A DNA stretch of 64,000 bases, from assembly GCA_023414875.1 (NCBI GenBank), contig JAEZMV010000017.1:62001-126000 (forward strand), written 5' to 3'. Position numbers and translations under genes: made by a program. The stretch's first letter is position 1; the number at the start of each line of letters is the position of its first letter. This DNA comes from Bacillota bacterium. GTDB lineage: Bacteria > Bacillota > Clostridia > Lachnospirales > Lachnospiraceae. This document shows positions 25,740 to 34,716 of this stretch, piece after piece. Under the pieces are notes generated by a model. That model searched no databases. It saw only the letters and a list, made by a program, of their open reading frames with translations, and was not told the DNA's origin.

Positions 25740-26498
25740 TTATTTATAGACTTCATGATTATTAAAAAAATGCTTTCTGTAATTCATTGGTGTAAATCCG
25801 GTTTCCTTGCGGAAGCATCGAATGAAATGGCTTTGCGACGCAAATCCGAAATATTCAGCGATATCACTGTATGGATAATCCGAAAAACGAAGCATATTTG
25901 CAGCTGCCTTAATTTTCTCCCTGCGGATAAAGCTACTAATACTTTCATGGGTCTCTTTCATGAATAGAGATGACAGATAGCAACGGTTTATACCCAGAGT
26001 TTCTGCTATCATATCAACGGTCAGACGTTCGTTGCGGTGGTGGTTAGTGTATTCAATGGCTTTCACTATCTGCATTGAATAAACCTGCTTCTTAGGCAAG
26101 TTTGCCATTTTTTGAGTGAAGTCAAGCAGCATTTCATTATGCAGAGAGAGTATCTGCGGAGCTGACTGTATTAAATCCATTCTTCCGATATATAGGTCAC
26201 TTAAAGTATATGCAAGCTCGCGTTCAAGTCCGTTTTCCACACATAGTCTTGTGATAAGTGCAACTGAAACAACAAAATGGTAACGTATATTCTGTAGAAA
26301 ATCTCTTGATAGTTGCCCGTATTTGGGGTCTTCGTACATTCTTATATCGTTTGGGTCAGCAAGAATCATAGTAACAGCTTCGACATTTCCCTCTGTTACA
26401 TTATTATAAAAGCTGTATTCATGCTTATATTCAACATGTCTATTCTGCTCTTCACGCTGTAAAAAAAGTCGTGAATTAAGTTCTTTATTCATACTCAT
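25740..26498 (-). CDS. AraC-family transcriptional regulator
   Basis: 252 aa. The C-terminal 100 residues hold the AraC DNA-binding domain ('LTVDMIAETLGINRCYLSSLF' and 'YSDIAEYFGFASQSHFIRCFRKETG'). The N-terminal domain is all-helical and not a cupin. The ATG at 26498 follows AAAGGGGTG. It is divergent from the PfkB kinase with about 150 bp between them, so it probably controls that gene. Inducer unknown, likely a sugar or nucleoside. Confidence 0.85.
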   Translation of the reverse strand: MSMNKELNSRLFLQREEQNRHVEYKHEYSFYNNVTEGNVEAVTMILADPNDIRMYEDPKYGQLSRDFLQNIRYHFVVSVALITRLCVENGLERELAYTLSDLYIGRMDLIQSAPQILSLHNEMLLDFTQKMANLPKKQVYSMQIVKAIEYTNHHRNERLTVDMIAETLGINRCYLSSLFMKETHESISSFIRREKIKAAANMLRFSDYPYSDIAEYFGFASQSHFIRCFRKETGFTPMNYRKHFFNNHEVYK

Positions 26499-26646
26499 TG
26501 ATATCACCCCTTTCATCAAATATATAACTAATATTACATAATTACAACTGATTTTATATAAAGCTGATATTTAGTTGGATATAATAAAAAATGTCACAGT
26601 TCAGTTCGATGTACGGTGAAATAAACGAGGTTGCAGGAGGTCACTT

Positions 26647-27549
26647 ATGAAAAATGTTTATCTGTATGGAATGATAGTAGGCTCTAACAGTTTCTTATTA
26701 TCAGAATTTGTAAAGCCTGATGAATATTCAGAAATTCAGGCAAGTTACAGCTTTCCGGGCGGTGAGACAGGCACATGTGCTACCGTTTTATCCTCTCTTG
26801 GGGTTAACGTAATACTTGATGGTAGTCACATAGGCAGAAAGATTACGCCATTAGTAAAAAAATTTTATATCAATAAATCAGTGAATCTTGACGTGCTTTA
26901 CTTTGATGAAAGTTATGAGGGTCTTGAGGACTATATATTAATAGCAGGAGATACACGAACCCCTCTTGGCACGTTTGGAAAGTTTTTTGCATCAGCATAT
27001 AACGACGGATTAAGACGCTGGAACAAGCCTAAGGAAGACGCTATCATTAACTGTGATGCTGCTGCAATTGATCCTTTTTTCTGGGATGATTCTGAACTTG
27101 CAGCTGAATACTGTGTCAAGCATAGAAAACCCTATGTTACAATTGATTGCAAATACGATAGCTACCTTCATCAGAATTCTGCGGTATCGGTTATTTCGGG
27201 GGAGGGCATACATAATGAATATCCGGGCAAAACCCGCGAGGAGCTTTTCCCTCTGTTTCAAGATAATGGGGGCGGTCTAACCATTATAACCAATGGTGGT
27301 AAGGAGTTTTTCTATGGAAGAAAGAACGGAGAAATTAAGTCATTTCAACCTTTTAAGGTTGATGTTGTCAGCACTCTCGGTGCAGGTGATACATTTAAGG
27401 CAGGCTGCACGTATGCACTTTCTAAGGGAATGAGTGATGATGAGCTTGTAAAATTTGCAAGTGCTTGCTCGGCGGTGGCAATATCAAGATACCCATTACA
27501 GCTAAATCCTCCCACCATTGCCGAAATTGAAAGCTTAATTAAGAAATAA
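26647..27549 (+). CDS. PfkB-family carbohydrate kinase
   Basis: 300 aa. The PfkB signature 'VVSTLGAGDTFKAGCTYAL' carries the catalytic Asp of GAGDTF; the N-terminal substrate site holds 'SFPGGETGTCATVLSSLG'. Such kinases phosphorylate ribose, fructose, adenosine or similar sugars with ATP. The ATG follows AGGAGG at 6 bp. It is divergent from an AraC regulator. Substrate not determined; no sugar transporter is adjacent. Confidence 0.85.
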   Translation: MKNVYLYGMIVGSNSFLLSEFVKPDEYSEIQASYSFPGGETGTCATVLSSLGVNVILDGSHIGRKITPLVKKFYINKSVNLDVLYFDESYEGLEDYILIAGDTRTPLGTFGKFFASAYNDGLRRWNKPKEDAIINCDAAAIDPFFWDDSELAAEYCVKHRKPYVTIDCKYDSYLHQNSAVSVISGEGIHNEYPGKTREELFPLFQDNGGGLTIITNGGKEFFYGRKNGEIKSFQPFKVDVVSTLGAGDTFKAGCTYALSKGMSDDELVKFASACSAVAISRYPLQLNPPTIAEIESLIKK

Positions 27550-27555
27550 AAGAAT

Positions 27556-27605
27556 GGCGCGTCGCTTTCTAATATAATATGTTAGATAGAGACGCGCCGT
27601 TTTTA
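27556..27605 (+). terminator. Terminator of the PfkB gene
   Basis: GGCGCGTC (27556-27563) pairs with GACGCGCC (27591-27598), extended by an inner TCTAAyATA pairing and followed by TTTTT. Confidence 0.85.
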
Positions 27606-27623
27606 AGTTCGAGACTGGAATGA
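27604..27623 (-). repeat. tRNA-Gly 3'-end scar 7a (degenerate)
   Basis: TAAGTTCGAGACTGGAATGAA keeps the spacing and about two-thirds of the tRNA end. It leads into ATATCCCAACACAC, close to the junction of scars 2 and 6. Confidence 0.4.
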
Positions 27624-27719
27624 AATATCCCAACACACTTATTATCATAATCCTTTTTACTATCAATAAATACTGCTACAACGCCCTAATACAAATACAT
27701 GGATATGCGTAAAACTGTT

Positions 27720-27742
27720 ATGCGCGAGACGTGATTCGAAGT
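27720..27742 (-). repeat. tRNA-Gly 3'-end scar 7b
   Basis: ATGCGCGAGACGTGATTCGAA matches the tRNA end with one change over 19 nt. Confidence 0.65.
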
Positions 27743-27799
27743 AATTAAAACAATTCGTCGTCCAAATAATATTTATCCATAAGAATTCTCTTATCAATT

Positions 27800-28846
27800 T
27801 CAACAAACAACACAATAATATAGCCGTTCTAACAATGATTTCTCTATTTGATATAGACTCTCTATTTGAAAACTCATGGGTTTTAATAAATTAACTTGTC
27901 CGGTTTCACCTAAATTCCAAAAAGTATCAGCCAGAGCATCCCATTGTTCTGAAAGCTTTATGTATTGTTTTCCAATATCTTCAATATCTTTTATACCTAA
28001 TAAATTATTGGCTTCAAGTAGAAATTCACCATACATTTTTCTGAAAATACCCCCTCCAGTTCCACCGTCACGGCTGATAAGAAAATAATTTGTTATCCCA
28101 GCCAGCTTCAATTTTCCTGTATCAAACTTGTCCCACTTTACTATTTCATTTTTAAACTTATTAATACCGTTAATCCCCATAAGATTTGCACCTGGATATA
28201 GCATTGTTTTACAAGTGTCATTAATTGCATATTTTAATATATCCGTATTGACTTCTAGATAATTGCCAAAATCAAATTCGAGAAATTTATTATTAGGGGG
28301 AAAAGGTCTATATTTGCTGCTTCTTGCCTGTTTCATTTCTTCAAAACTAACTAAGTGATAATCTTTAGCGATATTTCCTCCAGGAGTTCGAATCGGATAA
28401 TCGTGATTATCCCGATCGCTTACATAGAAGACTTCCTTTTCTTTATCATAGCCAAATATTACTATTGCATGCCCTCCAAAATGGCTGTTTTTATTGAGAG
28501 ATAAATAATCTAAATATGGCATATCAACGTATACCAGTACTGGATTATTATTGTCAAGCAATTCAATTGTTTTAGAAAAGGCGGTATCATACTCTTTGTA
28601 CTGTTTACATTTAATGTTAATATTAAGTCTTTTTGCTAATTTTTCTTCAAATTCAAATACTTTCGTTCTACCTGATATCATAGGTGAATTAGCCAAATTG
28701 ATGTAAACGAAAGATAATCCGGAGGCGATTCCAAATAACATTTGCTCTGACATCGAATATCCATAATAATCAAATACTTGTTTTAATGAATTTGTTACAC
28801 AATGATTTCCACCTGAGGGGATAAAATTTTCTACAATATGTTTCAT
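27800..28846 (-). CDS. BtrH-like papain-fold protein
   Basis: 348 aa. The opening 'FIPSGGNHCVTNSLKQVFDYYG' with the candidate catalytic cysteine at residue 16, and the later 'HFGGHAIVIFGYDKE' histidine, fit the BtrH N-terminal / DUF4872 architecture. BtrH transfers an acyl group from a carrier protein to the aminoglycoside ribostamycin in butirosin synthesis; this protein stands alone, without a biosynthetic cluster. The ATG at 28846 follows AAGGAG. The donor and acceptor are unknown. Confidence 0.75.
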   Translation of the reverse strand: MKHIVENFIPSGGNHCVTNSLKQVFDYYGYSMSEQMLFGIASGLSFVYINLANSPMISGRTKVFEFEEKLAKRLNINIKCKQYKEYDTAFSKTIELLDNNNPVLVYVDMPYLDYLSLNKNSHFGGHAIVIFGYDKEKEVFYVSDRDNHDYPIRTPGGNIAKDYHLVSFEEMKQARSSKYRPFPPNNKFLEFDFGNYLEVNTDILKYAINDTCKTMLYPGANLMGINGINKFKNEIVKWDKFDTGKLKLAGITNYFLISRDGGTGGGIFRKMYGEFLLEANNLLGIKDIEDIGKQYIKLSEQWDALADTFWNLGETGQVNLLKPMSFQIESLYQIEKSLLERLYYCVVC

Positions 28847-28989
28847 TTCTGTTTCTCCTTGTCTGTGTGTCTTGATAACATAATAACAAAATAGACATGA
28901 CAACTATCTGTCATGTCTATAGATATTTTTCATATTTTATAATGATTTGTTTATACTTTTATTTATAGCTTCAGGTGGGAGAGTAGTGA

Positions 28990-29152
28990 CTATCCGGAAG
29001 ACATAAAAGCTTTTGCTATGTATACATTATCTGCACAATTGTTTTTATCAACGAAAATCATTAAATAATAATTTTTATTTCGTTGATATAATTCGCTCAA
29101 CGCTTCCTCATTTAATTTCTCATTTGTGATTTCTCTTATATAGAAGTTTATA
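28990..29152 (-). pseudogene. C-terminal remnant of an unknown protein
   Basis: The minus strand has an open run of about 53 codons with natural composition ('INFYIREITNEKLNEEALSE', then 'YYLMIFVDKNNCADNVYIAK') ending at a stop, but no start. The opposite strand also reads open for about 32 codons here, so the strand is not certain. Confidence 0.3.
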
Positions 29153-29166
29153 CCTTAGGATATGGG

Positions 29167-29604
29167 TCACATTCTTTTCATATAAATCAGTTTGATAAAG
29201 CCACTGATTAGAATTTGACACATAGCCGCAATTATTAGTGTATAGAAAATGGTGATATTAAAGTAACCTGCAATAATTCCTGATATTATCATTAGGATTG
29301 ATAAAACAAGAACGATTGGTAAGCCAGCTTTACTTTTAATTGTTTTGAATCTCTCATCATTCTCTTTGTTGCATTCCAATTCCAGCTTTTTATCATCTTT
29401 TAAAATATTATTGTATTTAATAATATTTAATGAAGATAGAATACATATAGCCGCTAACGCTCCCCCTTGAAATTCAAATACTGCCATATTTTTAAGTGTT
29501 TCAGATGCAAAGAATACATCATATACTCCAACCAAAGCAGTCATAAATGTTAGTGCTGCAAGCCATAAGATTCTTGATTTTAATTTTTTTCTAAATTGCT
29601 CCAT
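29167..29604 (-). CDS. Four-TM membrane partner of the XRE regulator
   Basis: 145 aa with four hydrophobic helices in two pairs (about 12-33, 42-60, 95-112, 118-138). A charged loop between the pairs ('KLELECNKENDERFKTIKSKAG') resembles the DERNIAIGNSAKAKAYD segment of the pseudogene at 1337. The ATG follows GGAGGG, 15 bp after the XRE gene stop. It is probably a sensor or effector governed by that XRE protein; function unknown. Confidence 0.7.
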   Translation of the reverse strand: MEQFRKKLKSRILWLAALTFMTALVGVYDVFFASETLKNMAVFEFQGGALAAICILSSLNIIKYNNILKDDKKLELECNKENDERFKTIKSKAGLPIVLVLSILMIISGIIAGYFNITIFYTLIIAAMCQILISGFIKLIYMKRM

Positions 29605-29619
29605 TTTCTAAACCCTCCG

Positions 29620-29823
29620 TTAATCATCTAATTGAGATAAATCAAATACTTCTTCTATCGACATATTGAAATATTGAGCAATCTTATATGCCAAAGGTAA
29701 AGATGCTACATACTTTTCAACTTCAATAGAAGTAATGGTTTGTCGAGTAACGCCAACAGCTAAAGCAAGTTCCTCTTGCGAGATCCTTTTTTCTTTTCGC
29801 AGTTCGGCAATTCTTGTTTTCAA
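29620..29823 (-). CDS. XRE-family transcriptional regulator
   Basis: 67 aa from a TTG start (LKTRIAELRKEKR) 6 bp after GGAGG. It is a Cro/CI-type HTH with 'SQEELALAVGVTRQTITSIE', closely similar to the regulator at 1568-1768. An ATG upstream at 29877 would place the operator region inside the frame. It forms an operon with the four-TM protein. Confidence 0.85.
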   Translation of the reverse strand: MKTRIAELRKEKRISQEELALAVGVTRQTITSIEVEKYVASLPLAYKIAQYFNMSIEEVFDLSQLDD

Positions 29824-29858
29824 ATTATATCCTCCTTGCAATGTTTGCTTTGCATTAA

Positions 29859-29898
29859 AGTATAGTATACTTTGCATATTCTGTCAAGTATACTTTGC
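29859..29898 (-). promoter_or_regulatory. Promoter and operators of the second XRE module
   Basis: TTGACA (29887-29882), a 17-bp spacer and TATACT (29864-29859). Two GCAAAGTATACT repeats overlap it: one covers the spacer and -10 (29875-29864), the other the region upstream of and touching the -35 (29898-29886). Repressor binding there would block the polymerase, so autoregulation is likely. Confidence 0.75.
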
Positions 29899-30021
29899 AA
29901 ATAGTGGCAAAATTGCTAAAAATCCTATCCCAGAATGCTTTGTTTTGTCTTATACTTTGATTGATGCGCTATCAGAGATGAACGGAAGTGATGTACTCAT
30001 GGATACTACTGAAATGAAAAA

Positions 30022-30058
30022 TCGCCAGAAGCCTTTTAAAAATAAGGACTTCTGACGA
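30022..30058. repeat. Dispersed hairpin, copy 2
   Basis: TCGCCAGAAGcC and GGACTTCTGACGA form the same hairpin as at 1899-1934. It lies against scar 8. Confidence 0.55.
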
Positions 30059-30063
30059 AGTTA

Positions 30064-30090
30064 GTTAAGCGCTAGATGGGATTCGAACAT
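30064..30090 (-). repeat. tRNA-Gly 3'-end scar 8
   Basis: GTTAAGCGCTAGATGGGATTCGAACA matches the tRNA end with two changes. It lies 18 bp beyond the stop of the DUF6273 gene. Confidence 0.65.
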
Positions 30091-30108
30091 CACCGCCGTC
30101 CGCTTCTA

Positions 30109-30711
30109 TTACAGCTTCAGCCACAAAGCAGGACGGACACCGCCTTTACATTCGCCTTCTGCGATGTTGCCTTTATATATATTGTTGCCTTGGATGCCTA
30201 TATTACCGTCAGGGTGGATGTATACGGCTTTTACATTAACGCGGCCGGGCGACCGAAGCCACCACCAATGATACCATTTATCATTCTTATTTATTGCTAT
30301 TCGTTTAATATTGTTTTCATCTTTTCTTTGAAACCAATATCTTTGATTTTTTCCTGGACTATACAGTTTTGAACTACTATCACCGAAATATCTGCACGTC
30401 ACTTCCTCAAGGCTTAACAAAAATATGCTGTCTCTCGTATCTGCTCCGCCTTTTGAACCATACCACTGATTATCAAGATTTTTATTTGTTACCGGAATTA
30501 TTCTTGATTTATCAGCTTCTGAGAATTTGTCATAAAATTCACCGTTAAGATATTTTCTTAACGAGCAGTCAGCCCATGTTATATCTTTATAAGCGTCATG
30601 GTAAGAACGCTGTTCTATTATATCTTCAGTTATAATCAAAATTGTATTGTTATGTATATCAAGAACTCGCCATTCATATGTGCCAAATACCATTTTATCG
30701 CCTACTTGCAT
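30109..30711 (-). CDS. DUF6273-type protein
   Basis: 200 aa. It opens 'MVFGTYEWRVLDIHNNTILI', has central 'WADCSLRKYLNGEFY', and closes 'WWWLRSPG' with 'GVRPALWLKL'. This pattern is common to a large Clostridial family with a sulfatase-modifying-factor-like or lectin-like fold. The ATG follows GGAGG at 5 bp, just after the MerR gene. No enzymatic residues can be assigned. It is co-transcribed with the regulator and may be its target or effector. Confidence 0.7.
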   Translation of the reverse strand: MQVGDKMVFGTYEWRVLDIHNNTILIITEDIIEQRSYHDAYKDITWADCSLRKYLNGEFYDKFSEADKSRIIPVTNKNLDNQWYGSKGGADTRDSIFLLSLEEVTCRYFGDSSSKLYSPGKNQRYWFQRKDENNIKRIAINKNDKWYHWWWLRSPGRVNVKAVYIHPDGNIGIQGNNIYKGNIAEGECKGGVRPALWLKL

Positions 30712-30728
30712 AAGTTCCTCCCTGTATA

Positions 30729-31712
30729 TTACCTAATATCATCTTTTAACTTGATTGGAAAATATCTTTGCATTTGTTTATAGCCAAGTCCCTTTTCAAT
30801 GTCTTTATAAGCAGGATCTCTTCCATCTTCATATAAATAAGGCATATTGAACATAACATTGCGGTCTTTATCAAGCTCAAAATTGGTGCTTTCAATCCAT
30901 CGGCGAACTTTTTCCTCCACTTTGTTTAAGCTCTCATCATCTTCATCAATGCTGACTGCCATAGCGTATAAGCCTCCCGGAAAATCGATTAATTTAAAGG
31001 GGCTTACATCAGCGTCGGTAACACCATCTTTGACGGCACATAACCATTCGGCTATGTCGTTTTTAAGTAATAGAAAATCAAAACAATCGAAAATCACACT
31101 CTGATACAAATGACAATACTGCCACAATTGGTACATATACCCGCCTTCTTTGAACATTTCCCCCCAGGGTTGGTCGCCACATGTTACCGCTTTGAAATTC
31201 GGTATCCTAACGACCATGATATCAGGAATTTTTTTATCTAATTGTTCCGTTATTTCAAGCAAGCGGTTTATATTGGAAGGCTTGCCGATATAGTCAACGC
31301 TTATCAACTGTGTTTCCAGTTCTTTCGCTTTGTCGTAAAGCAGCTTTATGTCGGAATTGTCAGCAAAATCTACTCGTTCTATTTCTCGTATGAAGTCCAG
31401 AACAATATCTTTCAACTCGTGTAAGAGAGCAACTTCATCGTCAATGTTTTGTACTTTCTTTTCCAACACTTCTAATACTATTTCGGAACTGGACGTGCTG
31501 AATATACGCTGAATGTCTTTTATGCTAATGTTCAGCTTGCGTAAAATGAGTATTTGCTCAAGCCGCCTGACAGCGCTTTCGTCGTACATCCGGTATGCGT
31601 AGTCATCGCTTCGGGTACTGTTTATCAGCCCCATATCCTCGTAATATCGAAGTGTACGGGCTGTTATGCTATACTTGCTTGATACATCTTTGATTTTAAT
31701 CAGGTTATCCAT
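30729..31712 (-). CDS. MerR-family regulator with GyrI-like effector domain
   Basis: 327 aa. The N-terminal MerR domain is 'IKDVSSKYSITARTLRYYEDMGL', with a dimerisation helix to about residue 120. The C-terminal 170 residues look like the GyrI/BmrR-type small-molecule domain ('IMVVRIPNFKAVTCG', 'FPGGLYAMAVSI'). BmrR-type proteins bind drugs and activate promoters with a long spacer; such a promoter lies directly upstream. It is in an operon with DUF6273. Confidence 0.85.
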   Translation of the reverse strand: MDNLIKIKDVSSKYSITARTLRYYEDMGLINSTRSDDYAYRMYDESAVRRLEQILILRKLNISIKDIQRIFSTSSSEIVLEVLEKKVQNIDDEVALLHELKDIVLDFIREIERVDFADNSDIKLLYDKAKELETQLISVDYIGKPSNINRLLEITEQLDKKIPDIMVVRIPNFKAVTCGDQPWGEMFKEGGYMYQLWQYCHLYQSVIFDCFDFLLLKNDIAEWLCAVKDGVTDADVSPFKLIDFPGGLYAMAVSIDEDDESLNKVEEKVRRWIESTNFELDKDRNVMFNMPYLYEDGRDPAYKDIEKGLGYKQMQRYFPIKLKDDIR

Positions 31713-31748
31713 TTGCTTGACCTCTTTTCTTTTTTTTGTGATGAGCCT

Positions 31749-31779
31749 AGTATAAATGCTTCCCCAAAGGAAGAGTCAA
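31749..31779 (-). promoter_or_regulatory. MerR-type promoter
   Basis: TTGACT (31779-31774), a 19-bp spacer and TATACT (31754-31749). The spacer contains CTTCCtttGGGGAAG, an inverted repeat. A 19-bp spacer with a dyad is the hallmark of MerR-activated promoters, so the operon is likely self-activated on drug binding. Confidence 0.8.
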
Positions 31780-31880
31780 GGGAGAATTCTGCTTTTTGTA
31801 GAGAATATATAAATCCTCGTACAGATATCTTCCATACACATATAGTCTATCGCATATAGCCTATATACGATTAAGAGCCA

Positions 31881-32525
31881 TTAGATGATCATCATAACCA
31901 ATACTCCGCAAATATTTGCTAATAAGTGTGAAATCCAGCATATGTAAATGTTTTTAGTCTTATAAAATAGTATGCCATATATAATACTATCAATAAAAAT
32001 CCAAGTTATATCGTATATAACTACTATTGGTGAACCCTCTGATAAATGCCCTAAAGCAAAAATCAAGGATGTGATTATAATAGCAACTCTGATATTGAAG
32101 CAAATGCCTAATTTCCTTTGGAAAAACCCTCGAAAACATATTTCCTCCGCTAATGCCAGTATAAAAAGCTGTGGGATAAGTATAAGTAAGTTGTAGAAAG
32201 CAAGCATTGGCTGAGTTCGCTCAATCACATGAGCAAAATATTCAGGTATTATTAATTTTGATAAAAAAAGAGAAGCTAATCCAGTTCCAATAGGTAATAA
32301 TATTAACCACCAGTATTTGATTAAATCTTTATACAACCCTTTGATTCTAAATCCTATTTCATTATAGGTTTGTTTTCTGATAATCTTTTCAATAAAAATA
32401 TACGGAATGACAAGTATGTATAAACCTACTTGTATTGTGACTACTAGTACCCAAATAATTACAGGTAATAATTCTTTTAGTGCCATTTCTTTGTTTCTGA
32501 TTAATGATTTCTTTTCGGAATTCAT
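31881..32525 (-). CDS. CPBP intramembrane metalloprotease
   Basis: 214 aa with about six helices. The CPBP/Abi motifs are present: EEICFRGF with the glutamate pair near residue 126, FALGHL, and SHLLANICG with late His and Asn. Members include prenyl-protein proteases and bacteriocin-immunity proteins. The ATG follows GGGGGAA. No bacteriocin gene is next to it, so its role is open. Confidence 0.8.
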   Translation of the reverse strand: MNSEKKSLIRNKEMALKELLPVIIWVLVVTIQVGLYILVIPYIFIEKIIRKQTYNEIGFRIKGLYKDLIKYWWLILLPIGTGLASLFLSKLIIPEYFAHVIERTQPMLAFYNLLILIPQLFILALAEEICFRGFFQRKLGICFNIRVAIIITSLIFALGHLSEGSPIVVIYDITWIFIDSIIYGILFYKTKNIYICWISHLLANICGVLVMMII

Positions 32526-32693
32526 ATTCCATTCCCCCGCTTCGTAATATAAATTAAGTCTAGTTGCATAGCTCTATACTGTCAACGAGTAGGAGAGTAA
32601 GTTACATTATGACGTGGTAAGTTGCGCTACTTACGGTTTTGTAATGCGCGTAATCCTGCATTAATATCTCTGGTATCTTTTAAATATAAAAAC

Positions 32694-32739
32694 TATGCGA
32701 TGTATTCGCTCAATCTAATTGAGCAGAATACGTCGCATA
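32694..32739 (-). terminator. Strong hairpin terminator
   Basis: TATGCGA/TCGCATA, GTATTC/GAATAC and CTCAAT/ATTGAG form a stem of about 20 bp. On the minus strand it is followed by GTTTTTATATTT. It ends the unit that includes 32761-33580. The remaining bases 32526-32693 hold nothing recognised. Confidence 0.75.
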
Positions 32740-32760
32740 ATCAGTTTAACATATTCAGAC

Positions 32761-32874
32761 CTAAATTCCCATAATAATATTCATTAACTCGCAATCATCT
32801 ATGTAATTTATATTTCCCTTTATAATTGCTAAATTTATAATATATGGCCATCTATTTTGAGAGTTAATTGCCAT
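32761..32874 (-). CDS. Possible small protein or gene remnant
   Basis: A 37-aa frame starting MAINSQNRWPYIINLAII, 16 bp after the stop of the gene at 32891. The amino-acid use looks natural, but the ribosome site is weak. It may be a small gene in the same unit or a leftover of a longer one. Confidence 0.3.
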   Translation of the reverse strand: MAINSQNRWPYIINLAIIKGNINYIDDCELMNIIMGI

Positions 32875-32890
32875 CGCCACCAATCACGGA

Positions 32891-33580
32891 TTATGCTTCA
32901 TCCCATAAGTGAACCTTGGTAAGTTCTATATCAGACAAGTCATAACCTCTGTATTTTAAAGAAGACCATTCTTTAGCTTTTTCTGTAAATCCAAAAAGCT
33001 GAAGACTCTTATATCCATTAATAAAGTCATATTTATCATCTGACAATTCTCTTAGATTTATCAGTTTATTTCCACTGAGCTCACCTATGAATTTATTAGG
33101 TATAGTGCTATCAGACTTACGATTAAAGCCTATTACAAAATAAGTAGAACGCTCTTTATCATATTCGATATAAGAAAGCTTTGGTGCTTCTTCTTCGGTA
33201 AATAGTTGAGTACATAATTCAAATTTTTCAGTATCATATATTGAAATACGTGTGTGTAAACTATCTATATGACGTTCAATATTATAAAATAATTTTCCAT
33301 CACCTGAAAAACAGAAACCATCATCTTGTGCTCCATCAACCTTAGAAAATCGATATTTTTTAATGAGTTCTAACCTGTCAAGAGAATAGGCAGCGACCAT
33401 TCCTGCAGTTGATTTTACTATGAAAACATTCTTTGAGGGACAGAACATAGGTTTATACCCATATTTTATATCCTTAAATTTAGTAAGTTCCTGACCATCT
33501 TTTCCATATACATATACAGTCTGTCCCGTACAGCCAATCGTATAATCTTGGTTTTTTATACATCCCCAGAATTTTGGCAA
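32891..33580 (-). CDS. Beta-propeller-like protein of unknown function
   Basis: 229 aa, soluble, rich in repeated short beta strands ('MVAAYSLDRLELIKKYRF', 'CFSGDGKLFYNI', 'ISIYDTEKFELCTQLF'), like WD40/YVTN repeats. It starts with TTG 8 bp after AGGAGG. I do not recognise a family. Between scars 8 and 9 it sits with a lipoprotein gene in the same direction. Confidence 0.55.
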   Translation of the reverse strand: MPKFWGCIKNQDYTIGCTGQTVYVYGKDGQELTKFKDIKYGYKPMFCPSKNVFIVKSTAGMVAAYSLDRLELIKKYRFSKVDGAQDDGFCFSGDGKLFYNIERHIDSLHTRISIYDTEKFELCTQLFTEEEAPKLSYIEYDKERSTYFVIGFNRKSDSTIPNKFIGELSGNKLINLRELSDDKYDFINGYKSLQLFGFTEKAKEWSSLKYRGYDLSDIELTKVHLWDEA

Positions 33581-33656
33581 TCACACCACCTCCTGTTAAT
33601 ATGAAGCCTCATAAATCGTAAACAAAGGACTTCTGACGAAAATAGTTAAGTTATTA

Positions 33657-34310
33657 TCAATTATCTGTTTTTATAAAACTACTATTTAGCGCATCCAATG
33701 TCATATAAACATTAGCTTCTTCTTGATTTGTATCAATTATATTCTTTGCTACATCATCTAAATAATACACATCATTACCATCAACAATATATTTTTTCAT
33801 ATCATAGCTTAAAATATCAGAGCCCCCTATTCCTAAAATAGGACTACTATAAGTTTCATACAATTCAACAACATATAATTTTATATCGTCAAGCACATAG
33901 TAATCTATAATCATTTTACCTGTTTCACCATATATAACCAGGTTGTAGCGAATAACATTTCCTTTAGAATCTACATACTTAGTTGCATTATTCCCTTCTG
34001 TACTACCTATATCCATTTTCCCAGTAATAACAGAAATACTTTCTTCCAATGTAATAACATTAATATATAGGTTCTTAAAATTATTCATATACACATCTAT
34101 CAGTTCAATATAACTAGCATATTTTTTATTAAAATCTATTCTTTCTACACCCACAGTTGCATTCACTTCTTCATTCTCGCTTATATTCACATCTTCATTC
34201 ACGCTTGTATTTATATCTGCATTCGGTACCCCATCGCTGAAAGTACTACATCCACTAAATGTTAAAATTATTCCAATACTTATTATATATTTAATTAGAT
34301 GCTTTCTCAT
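33657..34310 (-). CDS. Lipoprotein of unknown function
   Basis: 217 aa. The signal peptide ends with the lipobox TFSGC (Cys20), so the protein is lipid-anchored outside the membrane. A low-complexity acidic linker (NADINTSVNEDVNISENEEV) contains approximate repeats. The remaining 160 residues form a mixed alpha/beta domain with no motif I know. The ATG follows AAAGGA. Confidence 0.65.
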   Translation of the reverse strand: MRKHLIKYIISIGIILTFSGCSTFSDGVPNADINTSVNEDVNISENEEVNATVGVERIDFNKKYASYIELIDVYMNNFKNLYINVITLEESISVITGKMDIGSTEGNNATKYVDSKGNVIRYNLVIYGETGKMIIDYYVLDDIKLYVVELYETYSSPILGIGGSDILSYDMKKYIVDGNDVYYLDDVAKNIIDTNQEEANVYMTLDALNSSFIKTDN

Positions 34311-34545
34311 AATTTACAATTCCTTTCATTAAAGCAAATCATTTTACCCAAATCATATAAAGATTATACTTAGATAAATGGTTTCATCACTCTACCATAT
34401 ACTAACAAGTATGTCAATATGTGTAAACTCTTTGTCAGATGTGTATTTCAAAGCTTAACGAAAGTGATGAATGCCAAAAAAATGGAATAGAGAGATTGAT
34501 GGGAAAATTCAAATCGAGTAAATAAAATTAATTCTCACTTTGATA

Positions 34546-34585
34546 AAAAAATAAGACCTTCCGAAGCTCGGAAAGTCTTATTTTT
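34546..34585 (-). terminator. Terminator hairpin attached to scar 9
   Basis: AAAAATAAGACctTCCGA pairs with TCGGAAaGTCTTATTTTT. It lies 14 bp from scar 9 on its 3' side. Confidence 0.75.
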
Positions 34586-34598
34586 ACTTGATTTGTCG

Positions 34599-34675
34599 TA
34601 AGCGCGAGACGGCGCACGAGCTCCGGTGGACCTTGGTTCTGCACGGACCGAAGCGGAGACATTCGAACCCGCGAT
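34599..34675 (-). repeat. tRNA-Gly 3'-end scar 9, with a GC-rich insert
   Basis: TAAGCGCGAGAC is separated from the rest of the T-arm, ATTCGAACCCGCG, by about 45 bp of GC-rich, hairpin-prone sequence (CTCCGGTGGACC, GCACGGACCGAAGCGG). GAGAC stands on both sides of the insert. Related inserts lie in scars 10, 11 and 13. Confidence 0.7.
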
Positions 34676-34716
34676 TCCTCGCATAGTCTATACTCAGTAG
34701 TACTGCGTCCTTCATC

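Noticed and set aside
29899..30055. Plus-strand frame with 'LSYTLIDALSEMNGSDVLMD'
   Set aside because: Composition looks natural, so it may be a gene tail, but there is no start, the end runs into a hairpin repeat, and no family was recognised.
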